Source: Nocardioides kongjuensis (GTDB lineage Bacteria; Actinomycetota; Actinomycetes; Propionibacteriales; Nocardioidaceae). Taken from it: a stretch of DNA of 64,000 nucleotides. Below, piece after piece: positions 1 through 8,355 of this stretch. Within the stretch, counting starts at the first letter, position 1. Every line of letters begins with the position of its first letter. The position numbers and the translations under genes were made by a program. The notes beneath the pieces are model-generated. The model was not told the DNA's origin. It made no database searches and saw only the letters and a list, made by a program, of their open reading frames with translations. Location of the stretch: NCBI RefSeq assembly GCF_013409625.1, contig NZ_JACCBF010000001.1, positions 4,529,001-4,593,000 of the forward strand, given 5' to 3'.

Positions 1-1
1 G

Positions 2-754
2 GCCCGGCGTACCCGACGCCTCGGCTCGATCTGCACGGGCGCCTTCGCGTTGGCCGAGTCCGGACTGCTCGACGGGCGGGTCGCCACGACGCACTGGAAG
101 TTCACCGCCGACCTCGCCAGCCGCTACCCGCGCGTGGCCGTGAAGCACGACGCGATCTACGTCCGCGACGAACGGGTCTACAGCTCCGGCGGCGCTGCCG
201 CGGGCATCGACCTGGCCCTGGCGCTGGTGGAGGAGGACCTCGGCACCGAGCTGGTGCAGGCGGTGGCTCGCGACCTGCTCGTCTACCTCCAGCGAGGAGG
301 CGACCAGTCCCAGTTCTCGCCCTCCGCCGGCGCGAAGGTGGCGGAGGCCGGCCTGGTCAGGCGCGTCACCGACCACGTGCGCGCCAACCCGCAGCTGCCG
401 CACACGGTGCGCTCGATGGCGTCATTGGTCAGCCTCAGCGAACGGCAGCTCACCCGCCTGTTCCGCGAGGAGCTGGACACCACGCCGGGGTCGTACGTCG
501 CCGACCTGCGCTTCGAGATCGCCTGCGACTCCCTGCGTGCCGGATCGACGATCGCCGGCGCAGCTGCGGCGGCCGGCTTCTCCGGAACCGAGATGATGCG
601 GCGCACCTTCATGAACCGGCTCGGTCGCTCGCCCCGCGCGTACCGCAACGAGGTGTACGCGATCAGTGACCTGCGGCCGGTGCTCACCGGTCGTGGCGCA
701 ATCCGAGGGATTCCTGTCGCACGAGGTGCAGGTACGGGCACGGCCGCTCGGTAG
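2..754 (+). CDS. GlxA-type AraC family regulator, 5' end cut by window
   Basis: This is the C-terminal part of a transcription factor with an amidase-like DJ-1/PfpI sensor domain followed by an AraC DNA-binding domain. The open frame continues to the left edge, where SICTGAFALAESGLLDGR resembles the nucleophile elbow of the DJ-1 fold, so the true start lies outside the window. Residues from about 120 of the visible part onward (VRSMASLVSLSERQLTRLFREE and the second helix-turn-helix ending GRSPRAYR) form the paired HTH of AraC/XylS proteins. The alpha/beta hydrolase gene follows 65 bases downstream on the same strand, so it may be a target. The family assignment is secure; the ligand is unknown. 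Confidence 0.85.
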   Translation, partial: ARRTRRLGSICTGAFALAESGLLDGRVATTHWKFTADLASRYPRVAVKHDAIYVRDERVYSSGGAAAGIDLALALVEEDLGTELVQAVARDLLVYLQRGGDQSQFSPSAGAKVAEAGLVRRVTDHVRANPQLPHTVRSMASLVSLSERQLTRLFREELDTTPGSYVADLRFEIACDSLRAGSTIAGAAAAAGFSGTEMMRRTFMNRLGRSPRAYRNEVYAISDLRPVLTGRGAIRGIPVARGAGTGTAAR

Positions 755-819
755 AGACTCGAGGAGCCAAGCCCACCGGCGGCGCCCGACCCGGGATCCC
801 CCTACCGAGGAGCACACCC

Positions 820-1644
820 ATGCCCACCATCACCACCGATGACAACGTCGAGATCTTCTACAAGGACTGGGGCTCCGGTCAGCCGGTCGTCTTCAGCCAC
901 GGATGGCCGTTGTCGTCGGACGACTGGGACGCCCAGCTGATGTTCTTCCTCAACCAGGGCTTCCGCGTCGTCGCCCACGACCGTCGCGGCCACGGACGCT
1001 CGGAGCAGGTCGCCGAGGGCCACGACATGGATCACTACGCCGACGACCTGGCGGCCGTCGTGAAGCACCTCGACCTCCGCGACGCCGTGCACGTCGGCCA
1101 CTCGACCGGCGGCGGTGAGGTGGTGCACTACCTGGCCCGTCACGGACAGGACCGGGCGGCGAAGGCCGTGCTGATCAGCGCCGTCCCACCGATCATGGTC
1201 AAGACCGAGTCGAACCCCGGCGGTCTGCCGAAGGAGGTCTTCGACGGGATCCAGCACGAGGTCGCCACCCGCCGCGCGGCCTTCTTCCGTGAGTTCGCCG
1301 AGGGCCCGTTCTACGGCTACAACCGACCGGGAGCCGAGCCGAAGGAAGGCATCATCGCCAACTGGTGGCGTCAGGGAATGGCCGGTGGCGCCAAGGCGCA
1401 CTACGACGGCGTCGTGGCCTTCTCCCAGACCGACTTCACCGCCGACCTCGAGGCAGTGACGCTGCCGGTCCTCGTCCTGCACGGCGAGGACGACCAGGTC
1501 GTGCCGATCGCCGACTCCGCCGAGCTCTCGGCCAAGATCTTGCCCAACGGCACCTTGAAGACCTACCCGGGCTTCCCCCACGGGATGCCGACGACGAACG
1601 CCGACGTCATCAACGCCGACATCCTGGAGTTCATCAAGGGCTGA
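820..1644 (+). CDS. alpha/beta hydrolase, non-heme chloroperoxidase/esterase type
   Basis: A 274-residue cytoplasmic alpha/beta hydrolase of the non-heme haloperoxidase/arylesterase subgroup. The nucleophile elbow GHSTGGG places the catalytic Ser near residue 95, the acid lies in LHGEDDQVVP, and the His is in GFPHGM near the C-terminus. The oxyanion strand is FSHGWP. The length is normal for the group. The ATG follows a GAGGAG-like site in the 65-base gap after the AraC gene. Natural substrates of this family are mostly unknown; perhydrolase and esterase activities are common, so no specific reaction is claimed. It converges on the GntR gene with a shared hairpin between them. Confidence 0.85.
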   Translation: MPTITTDDNVEIFYKDWGSGQPVVFSHGWPLSSDDWDAQLMFFLNQGFRVVAHDRRGHGRSEQVAEGHDMDHYADDLAAVVKHLDLRDAVHVGHSTGGGEVVHYLARHGQDRAAKAVLISAVPPIMVKTESNPGGLPKEVFDGIQHEVATRRAAFFREFAEGPFYGYNRPGAEPKEGIIANWWRQGMAGGAKAHYDGVVAFSQTDFTADLEAVTLPVLVLHGEDDQVVPIADSAELSAKILPNGTLKTYPGFPHGMPTTNADVINADILEFIKG

Positions 1645-1650
1645 CCGAGC

Positions 1651-1694
1651 GGTGCCGGCCATCGCCAGGGAGACCTCAGCCGGTGGCCGGCACC
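1651..1694. terminator. hairpin between convergent genes
   Basis: A perfect 11-bp inverted repeat (GGTGCCGGCCA at 1651-1661 and TGGCCGGCACC at 1684-1694) surrounds a 22-base loop. It sits just after the hydrolase stop and overlaps the last codons of the convergent GntR gene, as expected for a bidirectional terminator. There is no clear U tract, which is usual in high-GC actinobacteria. Confidence 0.5.
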
Positions 1695-2467
1695 GACGAG
1701 ATCGTCGCGAAGTGCGGCCCGTCCCCACCCGGTACGCCGCGCAGCCCGCGACCGGGGGTGCGCAGCGTGATCCGGACCCGGTCGGAGCGGAACAGGTCGT
1801 GGGAGAACTCGAACGGCGTCCCTGCGGTGTCGTACGTCGTCCGGGTGATCGAGACGAGCGGGTCGCCGACGGTGACACCGAGGAGGGCGGCCTCCTCGTC
1901 GGTCGCGTGGACCACCTCGACGACCTCCTCGGCGTCGGCGATGGTGACGCCGTAGTCGTTCTCGATCAGCTCGTAGATCGACCCGCCGAGCGGCTGCTCG
2001 AGCAGGCCGGGGAACCGGTCGGCGGGCAGGCGCGCCTGGTCGAGGGAGAACGGGGTGCCGTCGGCGAGCCGCAGGCGGCGCACGTCGACGACGAGGTCGC
2101 CCTCGGCGAGCTGGAGGGCTCGCCGGGTGGGGGCGTCGGCGACGCCCATCCGGGTGGCGACGACGCGGGTGCCGGCGGAGTAGCCCTGGCGCGCGAGGTA
2201 GGCGGGCACGCCGACCACCTTGGTCAGGTCGTGCTCGACCTTGGCGTGGTTGATGAACGTGCCGCCGCCGCGGCCGGCGACGCGCCGGACGAGTCCGGCC
2301 TCCTCGAGCGCGGCGAGCACCTGGCGCAGCGTGGCGCGGCTGACGCCGTAGTGCTCGGACAGCTCGCGCTCGCTGCCCAACCGGGCGCCGGGTGGCAGGG
2401 TGCCGGCGCCGATGTCGGTCAGCATCCTGCGGCGAAGGGTCTCCGCGACGGCGTGCTCGGTGGCCAT
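1676..2467 (-). CDS. GntR family regulator, HutC/UTRA type, of the microcompartment locus
   Basis: A 263-residue repressor with an N-terminal winged helix (GSERELSEHYGVSRATLRQVLAALEEAG written here in two parts: GSERELSEHYGVSR, ATLRQVLAALEEAG) and a C-terminal UTRA ligand domain from about residue 95. The ATG has a strong GGAGGAAGGAG ribosome site. It is the last gene on the strand of the microcompartment operon but is separated from it by 97 bases that hold the operator-like palindrome at 2516-2526, suggesting autoregulation. HutC/NagR-type UTRA proteins bind TGGTCTAGACCA-like sites and phosphorylated or small organic ligands. Related sites elsewhere in the window suggest that it controls shell genes and transporters; the ligand may be aminopropanol or a phosphate of it (inference). 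Confidence 0.9.
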   Translation of the reverse strand: MATEHAVAETLRRRMLTDIGAGTLPPGARLGSERELSEHYGVSRATLRQVLAALEEAGLVRRVAGRGGGTFINHAKVEHDLTKVVGVPAYLARQGYSAGTRVVATRMGVADAPTRRALQLAEGDLVVDVRRLRLADGTPFSLDQARLPADRFPGLLEQPLGGSIYELIENDYGVTIADAEEVVEVVHATDEEAALLGVTVGDPLVSITRTTYDTAGTPFEFSHDLFRSDRVRITLRTPGRGLRGVPGGDGPHFATISSVPATG

Positions 2468-2515
2468 GGTGCCGCTCCTTCCTCCGGTCCTCTTCGGTCG
2501 GCCCGATCCGCCGAA

Positions 2516-2526
2516 TGGTCTGACCA
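2516..2526. promoter_or_regulatory. predicted GntR operator at its own promoter
   Basis: TGGTC-T-GACCA is a perfect 5-bp dyad around a single T, 49 bases upstream of the GntR start. It closely resembles the dre consensus (TGGTCTAGACCA) of HutC/NagR-type GntR proteins. Related sites lie at 9705-9785 and 16501-16511. Confidence 0.6.
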
Positions 2527-2564
2527 GATGCTTGCAACCTACCTCAGGGCCGCGGCAGCGGCCC

Positions 2565-3335
2565 TCAGATCTCCTCGAGCGCCTGAAGCGACTCGGGCAG
2601 CACCTGGCCGCCGTCGACGATCAGCGTCTGCCCGGTGATGTACGACGCCTCCTCGGTCGCGAAGAAGAGGGCGGCGTTGCCGATGTCGGCGACACCGCCG
2701 AGCCGCTTCTGCGGCACGCTGGCCGCCATCGCTGCGAGGTAGTCCTCGCCGAGCCCGTCCAGCCCCTCGGTGGCGATGTTGCCGGGCAGCACGGCGTTGA
2801 TCGTGATGGAGCGGGGCGCGAGCTCGAGCGCGGCGGTGCGCACGAAGCCGAGCTGGGCCGCCTTGCTGGCGCCGTAGTGCGACCAGCCGGGATAGCCGGT
2901 GTGCGGCCCGGTGATCGAGGAGGTCACCACGACCCGGCCGCGGCCGCTGGCGGTGAGTGCGTCCAGGCAGGCCTGGACCGCGAACACCGTGCCGTTGAGG
3001 TTCGTCGCCATCACGCCGTTGAGGTCGTCGGCCGTCATCGCGTCGAGGCGCGCGGCCGGGAAGACACCTGCGTTGGCGCACAGGACGTCGATGCCGCCGT
3101 GGCGCTCGACCGCGGTGGCGGCCATCCGGTCGCAGTCCTCGCGCCGGCTCACGTCGGCGACGACGAACGACGTCTCGCCGCCGATCGACGCGCACGCGGT
3201 CGCCAGCGACTCCTCGTCACGTCCGGTGACCAGGACGCGCGCGCCGGCCCGGGCGAAGACGGTGGCGATGCCGCGGCCGATGCCCTTGCTGCCACCGGTG
3301 ACGACGACCGAGCGTCCGGCGAGTGAGGTGAACAT
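2565..3335 (-). CDS. short-chain dehydrogenase, probable 1-amino-2-propanol dehydrogenase
   Basis: A 256-residue classical SDR. The cofactor loop TGGSKGIG is near residue 14, CANAGV follows, and the catalytic Ser-Tyr-Lys set is in SSITGP and YGASK. The C-terminal dimer segment ends [11 protein letters not shown]. It lies 24 bases after the kinase gene, at the end of the shell-protein operon. In the characterised mycobacterial RMM compartment an SDR interconverts aminoacetone and (S)-1-amino-2-propanol using NAD(P); position and family agree with that role. No encapsulation helix is obvious at either end. The specific substrate is an inference from context. Confidence 0.8.
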   Translation of the reverse strand: MFTSLAGRSVVVTGGSKGIGRGIATVFARAGARVLVTGRDEESLATACASIGGETSFVVADVSRREDCDRMAATAVERHGGIDVLCANAGVFPAARLDAMTADDLNGVMATNLNGTVFAVQACLDALTASGRGRVVVTSSITGPHTGYPGWSHYGASKAAQLGFVRTAALELAPRSITINAVLPGNIATEGLDGLGEDYLAAMAASVPQKRLGGVADIGNAALFFATEEASYITGQTLIVDGGQVLPESLQALEEI

Positions 3336-3359
3336 GGGGTCTCCGATCCAAGGTCTGTG

Positions 3360-4346
3360 CTACAGGGATGCGCCGTCCGACGCGACGTAGCGCCGCGCCA
3401 GCTCGACGGTGCCGGCGGTGTAACCGGGCCCGAGGTCCTGGCACTCGCGGGAGTGCGCGTGCGAGCCCATCCAGGCGACGAGGAGCAGGCGGCGCATCAT
3501 GACGAACGTCGCGAGCATGGCCTCGTGCTCGGCGGCCAGCTCGCTGACCGAGCGGTACCCGCGCAGCCAGGCCGCCTGCCACTGCGGCAGGCGCGGGTCG
3601 TGCTCGATGAACGACACCGCGGTGCCGAAGTCGTACATGAACCACGAGAAGCCGCAGTCGTCGAAGTCGATGACGGTGACGAGGTCGCCCTCGACCAGCA
3701 GGTTCGCCAGCCGGAGGTCGGCGTGGACGAGACCGAACCGGTCGGCTCCCGTGCCGTACGCCGAGAGCCGCTCCCGGACGACCTCGACCGCCGCCCCCAG
3801 CGCGGCCTCCTCGACCGGGCCGACGCCGATGCCGTCCTGCCAGCGTCCCCAGCGGGGCTGGTCGCCCAGCGAGTGCTCCCAGTCCCAGCTGAACCGGTGG
3901 AAGTCGTGCGGTGGCCTCCAGGTCCGGGCGTGCTGGTGCATGCGGGCCGTGATCGCGCCGAGCGTCTCGAAGTCGGCGGTACCGAGAGCCACGTCGTCGG
4001 GCTCGATGCCGGGTACGACGTGGAAGAGCACGGCGTGCCGCTCCTCGCCGTCGACCTCGACCGTGGTGACCCACTCGCCGCCACTGGTCGGCACGACCTC
4101 GGACGTCGCGACCCCGGACTCCTCCCGCAGTGCCGCCAGCCACGACAGCTCGCTCTCGATGTCCGCACGCGAGTGGTAGCCCACCCGGTGCACCCGCAGG
4201 ATCGCGCTCCGCTCGCCGTCCTCGACCAGGAAGGTCGCGTTCTCCGACAGGTTGATCATCCGCAGCGCGGTGTCCGGGCCGAAGCCGTACCGCGGCAGCA
4301 CCAGCTCGGCGACCCGCGTGTCCGCGGCAGCGGTGGTGGCGCCCAT
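3360..4346 (-). CDS. APH/choline-kinase-fold kinase, probable 1-amino-2-propanol kinase
   Basis: A 328-residue aminoglycoside-phosphotransferase-fold enzyme. The Brenner loop is VHADLRLANLL (catalytic Asp, Mg-binding Asn) and the metal site is VIDFDDCGF, both around residues 205-235. The N-terminal lobe contains FLVEDGERSAILRVHR with the ATP-binding Lys replaced by the Arg-rich strand typical of this group. The ATG overlaps the stop of the upstream tandem shell gene (ATGA), implying coupled translation. RMM loci carry such a kinase that phosphorylates 1-amino-2-propanol to prepare it for the class III phospho-lyase. Antibiotic resistance is an unlikely role given the operon. Confidence 0.8.
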   Translation of the reverse strand: MGATTAAADTRVAELVLPRYGFGPDTALRMINLSENATFLVEDGERSAILRVHRVGYHSRADIESELSWLAALREESGVATSEVVPTSGGEWVTTVEVDGEERHAVLFHVVPGIEPDDVALGTADFETLGAITARMHQHARTWRPPHDFHRFSWDWEHSLGDQPRWGRWQDGIGVGPVEEAALGAAVEVVRERLSAYGTGADRFGLVHADLRLANLLVEGDLVTVIDFDDCGFSWFMYDFGTAVSFIEHDPRLPQWQAAWLRGYRSVSELAAEHEAMLATFVMMRRLLLVAWMGSHAHSRECQDLGPGYTAGTVELARRYVASDGASL

Positions 4347-4993
4347 CAGTGCTCCCGTCCCTCGATCGATTCCAGGACCTTGGTGATCCGGTCCCGGGCC
4401 ACCTCGACGTCCCCGGTGCTGCCGCTGAGGTAGAGCCGGCCCGCGGCCCCGATGAACTGGACGTCCACCATGGTGATGCCGGGAGCTGCGCGCTCGGCCT
4501 CGTTGGCGGCGACGGCCGCGAACAGGGCGGGTGCCATCTCGTAGACGAGGAGGGACTGTCCCGGCATGATCATCGACCCCGAACGGTTGCGGTTGAGGAT
4601 CACCGCGTGCTGGTCGGTGATGCTCTCGATGATGTCGTGGAACAGCACCCGCGGGCGCAGCTGGTCACTGGCCGAGCTGCCGGTGCCGTCGAGGACGGCC
4701 TGGCCCGCCGCGACGACGTCCTCCAGCGACGAGGCGTGCAGCTCGAGCACCCCGAACTGCCGCTCGACGAAGAGGATGCCCGGCTCGACCGACGGCGCCG
4801 CCCGCAGCGCGAGGTCGATGACCCGCTCGATGGCCAGTGCCGGGGCGACCTCGATGATGAGGGCGTGGTCGCCGGCGTACGGCGGGTAGCCCCGGGCACG
4901 GGTGGGCGTGCCCAGGTAGGCGGCGAACTGCGGCTGCAGGTCCTCGACCATCAGGTAGACCCGCAGCTCCGCGCGGGCATCGGTGGCGGCCAT
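4346..4993 (-). CDS. tandem-domain microcompartment shell protein (BMC-T)
   Basis: A 215-residue protein with two BMC domains, expected to form trimeric pseudohexagonal shell tiles. The halves are roughly residues 10-105 and 110-212; the second holds RNRSGSMIMPGQS, VYEMAPALFAAVAANEAE and GRLYLSGSTGDVEVA. Each half starts with the strand that is C-terminal in canonical BMC-H, so the order looks circularly permuted as in EutS/PduU. It resembles the other tandem shell protein at 6166-6768 throughout. The ATG has an AGAGGAGG ribosome site. RMM shells are known to use one hexamer, one pentamer and two tandem proteins, matching this operon. Confidence 0.88.
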   Translation of the reverse strand: MAATDARAELRVYLMVEDLQPQFAAYLGTPTRARGYPPYAGDHALIIEVAPALAIERVIDLALRAAPSVEPGILFVERQFGVLELHASSLEDVVAAGQAVLDGTGSSASDQLRPRVLFHDIIESITDQHAVILNRNRSGSMIMPGQSLLVYEMAPALFAAVAANEAERAAPGITMVDVQFIGAAGRLYLSGSTGDVEVARDRITKVLESIEGREH

Positions 4994-5041
4994 CGGACCT
5001 CCTCTTCTCGTGGGCTGGCTGGTGGGGGGTGAGGGACGGCG

Positions 5042-5323
5042 CTACTTCGAGCTGACGTCGAAGTGGTTGCCGAGCTCGGCGTGCGGGCGCGGGATGACGT
5101 GCACGCTGACGAGCTCACCGACCTGGGAGGCGGTCTCCGCGCCGGCCTCGGTGGCGGCCTTGACCGCGCCGACCTCGCCGGCGATGACCACGGCGACGAG
5201 GCCGTCGCCCACCTCCTGGCGGTCGGTGATGGTGACGTTGGCGGCCTTGACCATGGCGTCCGCGGCGGCGAGCGCGGCAACGAAGCCCTTGGTCTCGATC
5301 ATGCCGATGGCGGTGCTGGACAT
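5042..5323 (-). CDS. hexameric microcompartment shell protein (BMC-H)
   Basis: A 93-residue canonical BMC domain: AIGMIETKGFVAALAAADAM at the start, AAVKAANV-like helix, GLVAVVIAGEVGAVKAA in the middle and VSVHVIPRPH near the end. It would form the bulk hexagonal facets of the shell. The ATG follows AAGGAG by seven bases. It sits between the pentamer gene (75 bases upstream) and a tandem shell gene (48 bases downstream). The larger flanking gaps and strong ribosome site fit the need for high expression of the major shell subunit. Confidence 0.95.
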   Translation of the reverse strand: MSSTAIGMIETKGFVAALAAADAMVKAANVTITDRQEVGDGLVAVVIAGEVGAVKAATEAGAETASQVGELVSVHVIPRPHAELGNHFDVSSK

Positions 5324-5399
5324 GTGGTGCTCCTTGGTTGTGCGGTGGGGTTGTGCGGTGGATGGTGCGCGGGGGCCGGCGGCGCCCCGGGAACGGGGG

Positions 5400-5654
5400 T
5401 CAGGACGAGGCGGGCGGGCTGTCGATCGAGCCGATCACCAGCGCGTCGACCGGTGGTGGCGTCCCGGGGAACCAGGCCGCGGCCACGGAACCCTGGGCGA
5501 CCAGGACGGTCTCGCCGACGCCGCTGCCCAGGACGTCGAAGGCGACCAGGCGACTGCCGCCGCCCTCCACCTCGACCTCCAGGAACGCGCCGTTGGGCAG
5601 GCCGTCGATCCTCTTGGTGGACCAGACATTGCCGGTCACGACTGCTCTCAGCAT
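5400..5654 (-). CDS. pentameric vertex protein (BMC-P, EutN/CcmL family)
   Basis: An 84-residue EutN/CcmL-type protein beginning MLRAVVTGNVWSTKR and containing GLPNGAFLEVEV, VAFDVLGSGVGETVLVAQGS and ALVIGSIDS. Members of this family form pentamers that cap the vertices of microcompartments. The ATG overlaps the stop of the preceding cargo-like gene (ATGA). The GxGVGExVLV signature and length are fully typical. Confidence 0.93.
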   Translation of the reverse strand: MLRAVVTGNVWSTKRIDGLPNGAFLEVEVEGGGSRLVAFDVLGSGVGETVLVAQGSVAAAWFPGTPPPVDALVIGSIDSPPASS

Positions 5655-6169
5655 CAGCGCTCCTTCTCGATGGGAACCCCCAGCGCGCGGGCCTTCTCGC
5701 GCGCCAGGGGAGTCAGCACGGCACGGCGGCCGAGGACCAGGCGGCGGCCGGCCTCGGCGGCTGCCTTGACCTGTCGCTCCGTCACCGCGCCGGTGTCGAC
5801 CCGCTGGGCCGGCCGGTCGGACGGCACGGCGGTCGCGGCGCCGCCCTCGAGGCGGAAGCGCAGGCGTCCGGCGCGCAGGTCCTGGCGGTTCTTCGGGTTC
5901 TCGAACAGCGCCAGCAGGTGCCGGGCGAACCGGTCGAGGTCGGCGTCGTCCCCGATCCGCACGGCCTCGACGCGCTCGCGCATCGCGGGTGGGGTCACGT
6001 GCTCGGAGCCCGCGACGCCGGCGGGTGCCGCGGCGACGGCGGGAGGGGCCGGCGCCGCGGCGGTCGGTGGTGCGGGCGCCGCCGGCCCGACGAGCTCGGC
6101 GACGACCTCGCGGACGATGTCGCGGACCTGGTCGGCGACCATCGCGCGCAGGTCGGGGGAGGTGCTCAC
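5654..6169 (-). CDS. RMM-locus hypothetical with N-terminal encapsulation-like helix
   Basis: A 171-residue protein of unknown function. The GTG start at 6169 is chosen because it overlaps the stop of the upstream shell gene (GTGA) and begins VSTSPDLRAMVADQV. Residues 6-27 form an amphipathic helix with QVRDIVREVVAELV, followed by an Ala/Pro-rich linker (about 29-52), a middle segment with FARHLLALFENPKNRQ, and a C-terminal ITERQV-like motif (VTERQVKAAAEAG then LTPLAREKARALGVPI). Helix plus flexible linker is the usual layout of a BMC targeting peptide. The C-terminal motif recalls segments in PduM/EutQ-type proteins. A cargo or core-organising role is inferred. Confidence 0.75.
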   Translation of the reverse strand: MSTSPDLRAMVADQVRDIVREVVAELVGPAAPAPPTAAAPAPPAVAAAPAGVAGSEHVTPPAMRERVEAVRIGDDADLDRFARHLLALFENPKNRQDLRAGRLRFRLEGGAATAVPSDRPAQRVDTGAVTERQVKAAAEAGRRLVLGRRAVLTPLAREKARALGVPIEKER

Positions 6170-6768
6170 GTCAGGCCCCGGAGCGCTTCCTCGGCGGCCT
6201 CGGCGGCCTGCCGGACGTCGGCCTCCTTGCCGGACAGGTAGACCCGCCCGGTGGCCCCGATCATGCGGTAGTCGACGACCTTGATGTCGGCGGCCTTCTC
6301 CGCCTCGTTGGTCGCCACGATCGCGTAGGACGCGGGCTGCACCTCGAGCACGTACATCGACTCGCCCGGCAGCACCATCGACCCGATCTTGTTGCGGTTG
6401 ATCAGGAACGCGTGCTGGTGGTCGATCGAGCTGATGATCTTGCTGGCCAGGATCTGCGGCCGCACCGCGCTCGAGGCGTCCGCGTCGAGCGCGTCGAGGA
6501 CGCCCTCCGCGGCGGCCTTCACCGAGCCGGTCTCGCCGTGGAACTCCAGGTAGCCGAACTGCCGCTCGACCACGAGCACGCCCGCCGCGACCTCGGCGTG
6601 CTTGAGGGCGACATCGGTGATCGGCTCGATGTCGATGCCGGGCGCGACCTCGATGATCTGCGCGGCCATGTGGGCGCGCGGCAGGGTGCCCTTGATCCAG
6701 GTGCCGAGGTAGCACAGCGTCTGCGGCTGCAGCCGGTCGATGAAGATGAAGGAACGCAGTTCAGCCAT
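6166..6768 (-). CDS. tandem-domain microcompartment shell protein (BMC-T)
   Basis: A 200-residue two-domain shell protein, the second of the locus. The first half covers FIFIDRLQPQTLCYLGT to about residue 95; the second starts ILASKIISSIDHQHAFLINR and contains NKIGSMVLPGES, VLEVQPASYAIVATNEAEKA and GRVYLSGKEADVRQ. Both halves share the same element order, which looks permuted relative to BMC-H. It is the first shell gene of the operon, three bases after the aldehyde dehydrogenase stop. Tandem shell proteins often carry the larger pores for cofactors; no pore residue is claimed here. Confidence 0.88.
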   Translation of the reverse strand: MAELRSFIFIDRLQPQTLCYLGTWIKGTLPRAHMAAQIIEVAPGIDIEPITDVALKHAEVAAGVLVVERQFGYLEFHGETGSVKAAAEGVLDALDADASSAVRPQILASKIISSIDHQHAFLINRNKIGSMVLPGESMYVLEVQPASYAIVATNEAEKAADIKVVDYRMIGATGRVYLSGKEADVRQAAEAAEEALRGLT

Positions 6769-6771
6769 GGG

Positions 6772-8355
6772 TCAGCCCTTGATGAGGTGGGAGAGCTCTT
6801 CGACGACGAGGCGTCGTACCTGCTCGCGGAAGGCGGCGTCGTCAGCGCCGGCGGTGGTCGTGCGTGCGCCGATCCGGTCGACCAGCGCGTCGACGGCGAA
6901 CGGCGCGCCGGCGCGGTCGTCGTTCGACGCCAGCGGGTACGCCGGCACCGGGTCGTGGTGGTCACGCCAGGGGCTCAGCCCCGCGTACGCCGGCATCGCC
7001 TCGGCGGGGTCGCTGTTGTAGGCGATCCGGGTCCAGTTCACGAGGTGCTTCGGCTGGAGGTTCTCGCCGAGGGCGCTGCGACCGACGAAGCCGGTGCCGA
7101 TCGTCATGGTCGGCGCCAGGTTGGTGTCGAGGCCCGAGCTCCCCGTGCTGTTGCCGACGTTGACCGACACGCGCAGCACGGGGACGTCGGCGGCGTACCG
7201 CATCACCGTGGCGGGATCGGTCGAGTGGATCGCCGCGCTGTGGCCGGCACCGGCGATCCGGACGATCGCTCGGGCCGTCGCGATGCCGGTCACCGCGTCG
7301 GGGACCCGGATCATCCCGAGCACCGGTGACAGCTTCTCGTGCGTGAGCGGCTCCTCGGGGACGGCCACGTCGAACGGGGCGACGAGGACCTTCGTGCGCG
7401 GCCCGACCCGGACCCCGGCCTGCTGCGCGATCCACGACGCGTCCTTGCCGACGACGTCCACGTTGAGCCGGCCGTACGGGAACATGTAGTCACGCAGCCG
7501 TTGGGCGTCGTCGGGGCCGAGCACTGCCGCGCCGGCGCGCTCCATCTCGCGGACCAGCCTGTCGGCGACGGACTCCTCGACCACGAGCACGGACTCGTTG
7601 GTGCACAGCACCGAGTTGTCGAAGGCCTTGCTCTCGACCAGGCGCTGCGCGGCGGACCGGATGTCGGCCGATGCGTCGACGAGGACCGGGACGTTGCCCG
7701 GGCCGACGCCGATGGCCGGATTGCCCGATCCGTAGGCGGCGCGCACGACGCCGGTGCCGCCCGTGGCGAGGATGACGTTGGTGCGCTCGTCGCCCATCAG
7801 CGCCTCGACGAGCGGGATGGTCGGCTCGGCGACGCACTGGACGATGCCGTCCGGTGCGCCGGCCTCGACCGCGGCCCGGGCGAGGAGCTGCGCGGCGTCG
7901 TGACAGCACTCCTTGGCCATCGGGTGCGGGCTGACCACGACCGCGTTGCGGGTCATCAGGGCGAGGATCACCTTGAAGAAGACCGTGGCGACCGGGTTGG
8001 TCGACGGCGTCAGCGCCAGCACGACACCCGCCGGTCGCGGCACCTCGACGATCTTGTCGTCGAGCCGGACGTGCGGGGTGACGAAGTCCTGGCCCGCGTA
8101 GGTGTCCAGCAGTCCGCGCGAGCAGGCCTGGTTCTTGCGGACCTTGTGCTCGACGACACCGAACCCGGTCTCGGCCACCGCCCACTCGGCGTACTTCTGC
8201 GCGTTCGCGTGGGCGACCTCCGCGACGGCGCGCACGATCCGGTCGACGTCGCCCTGGGAGTAGGTCGCGAACGAGCGTGCCGCCCAGCGGGCGCGTTCGA
8301 GCATGTGGCCGGCCTGCGCGGGTGCGGCCACGGGTCCGTTCGGCTGGTCGGCCAT
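6772..8355 (-). CDS. CoA-acylating aldehyde dehydrogenase, microcompartment signature enzyme
   Basis: A 527-residue EutE/PduP-like dehydrogenase expected to turn propionaldehyde, CoA and NAD into propionyl-CoA. The catalytic Cys is in FDNSVLCTNE (about residue 251) and the NAD region includes ILATGGTG and GVGPGNVPV. The last 22 residues, after a Thr/Gly/Ala linker, form an amphipathic helix with REQVRRLVVEELSHLIKG, a typical C-terminal encapsulation peptide. Start ATG overlaps the stop of the aminotransferase-fold gene. The extra C-terminal tail is absent from housekeeping homologues. Confidence 0.92.
   Translation of the reverse strand: MADQPNGPVAAPAQAGHMLERARWAARSFATYSQGDVDRIVRAVAEVAHANAQKYAEWAVAETGFGVVEHKVRKNQACSRGLLDTYAGQDFVTPHVRLDDKIVEVPRPAGVVLALTPSTNPVATVFFKVILALMTRNAVVVSPHPMAKECCHDAAQLLARAAVEAGAPDGIVQCVAEPTIPLVEALMGDERTNVILATGGTGVVRAAYGSGNPAIGVGPGNVPVLVDASADIRSAAQRLVESKAFDNSVLCTNESVLVVEESVADRLVREMERAGAAVLGPDDAQRLRDYMFPYGRLNVDVVGKDASWIAQQAGVRVGPRTKVLVAPFDVAVPEEPLTHEKLSPVLGMIRVPDAVTGIATARAIVRIAGAGHSAAIHSTDPATVMRYAADVPVLRVSVNVGNSTGSSGLDTNLAPTMTIGTGFVGRSALGENLQPKHLVNWTRIAYNSDPAEAMPAYAGLSPWRDHHDPVPAYPLASNDDRAGAPFAVDALVDRIGARTTTAGADDAAFREQVRRLVVEELSHLIKG

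Noticed and set aside
1563..2638. Overlapping open frames on both strands over the GntR gene
   Set aside because: They are reading-frame shadows; the GntR frame has the HTH and UTRA motifs and a strong ribosome site.
3360..4346. Antibiotic resistance kinase
   Set aside because: The APH fold fits, but the gene is inside and translationally coupled to a shell-protein operon, which points to an aminoalcohol kinase.
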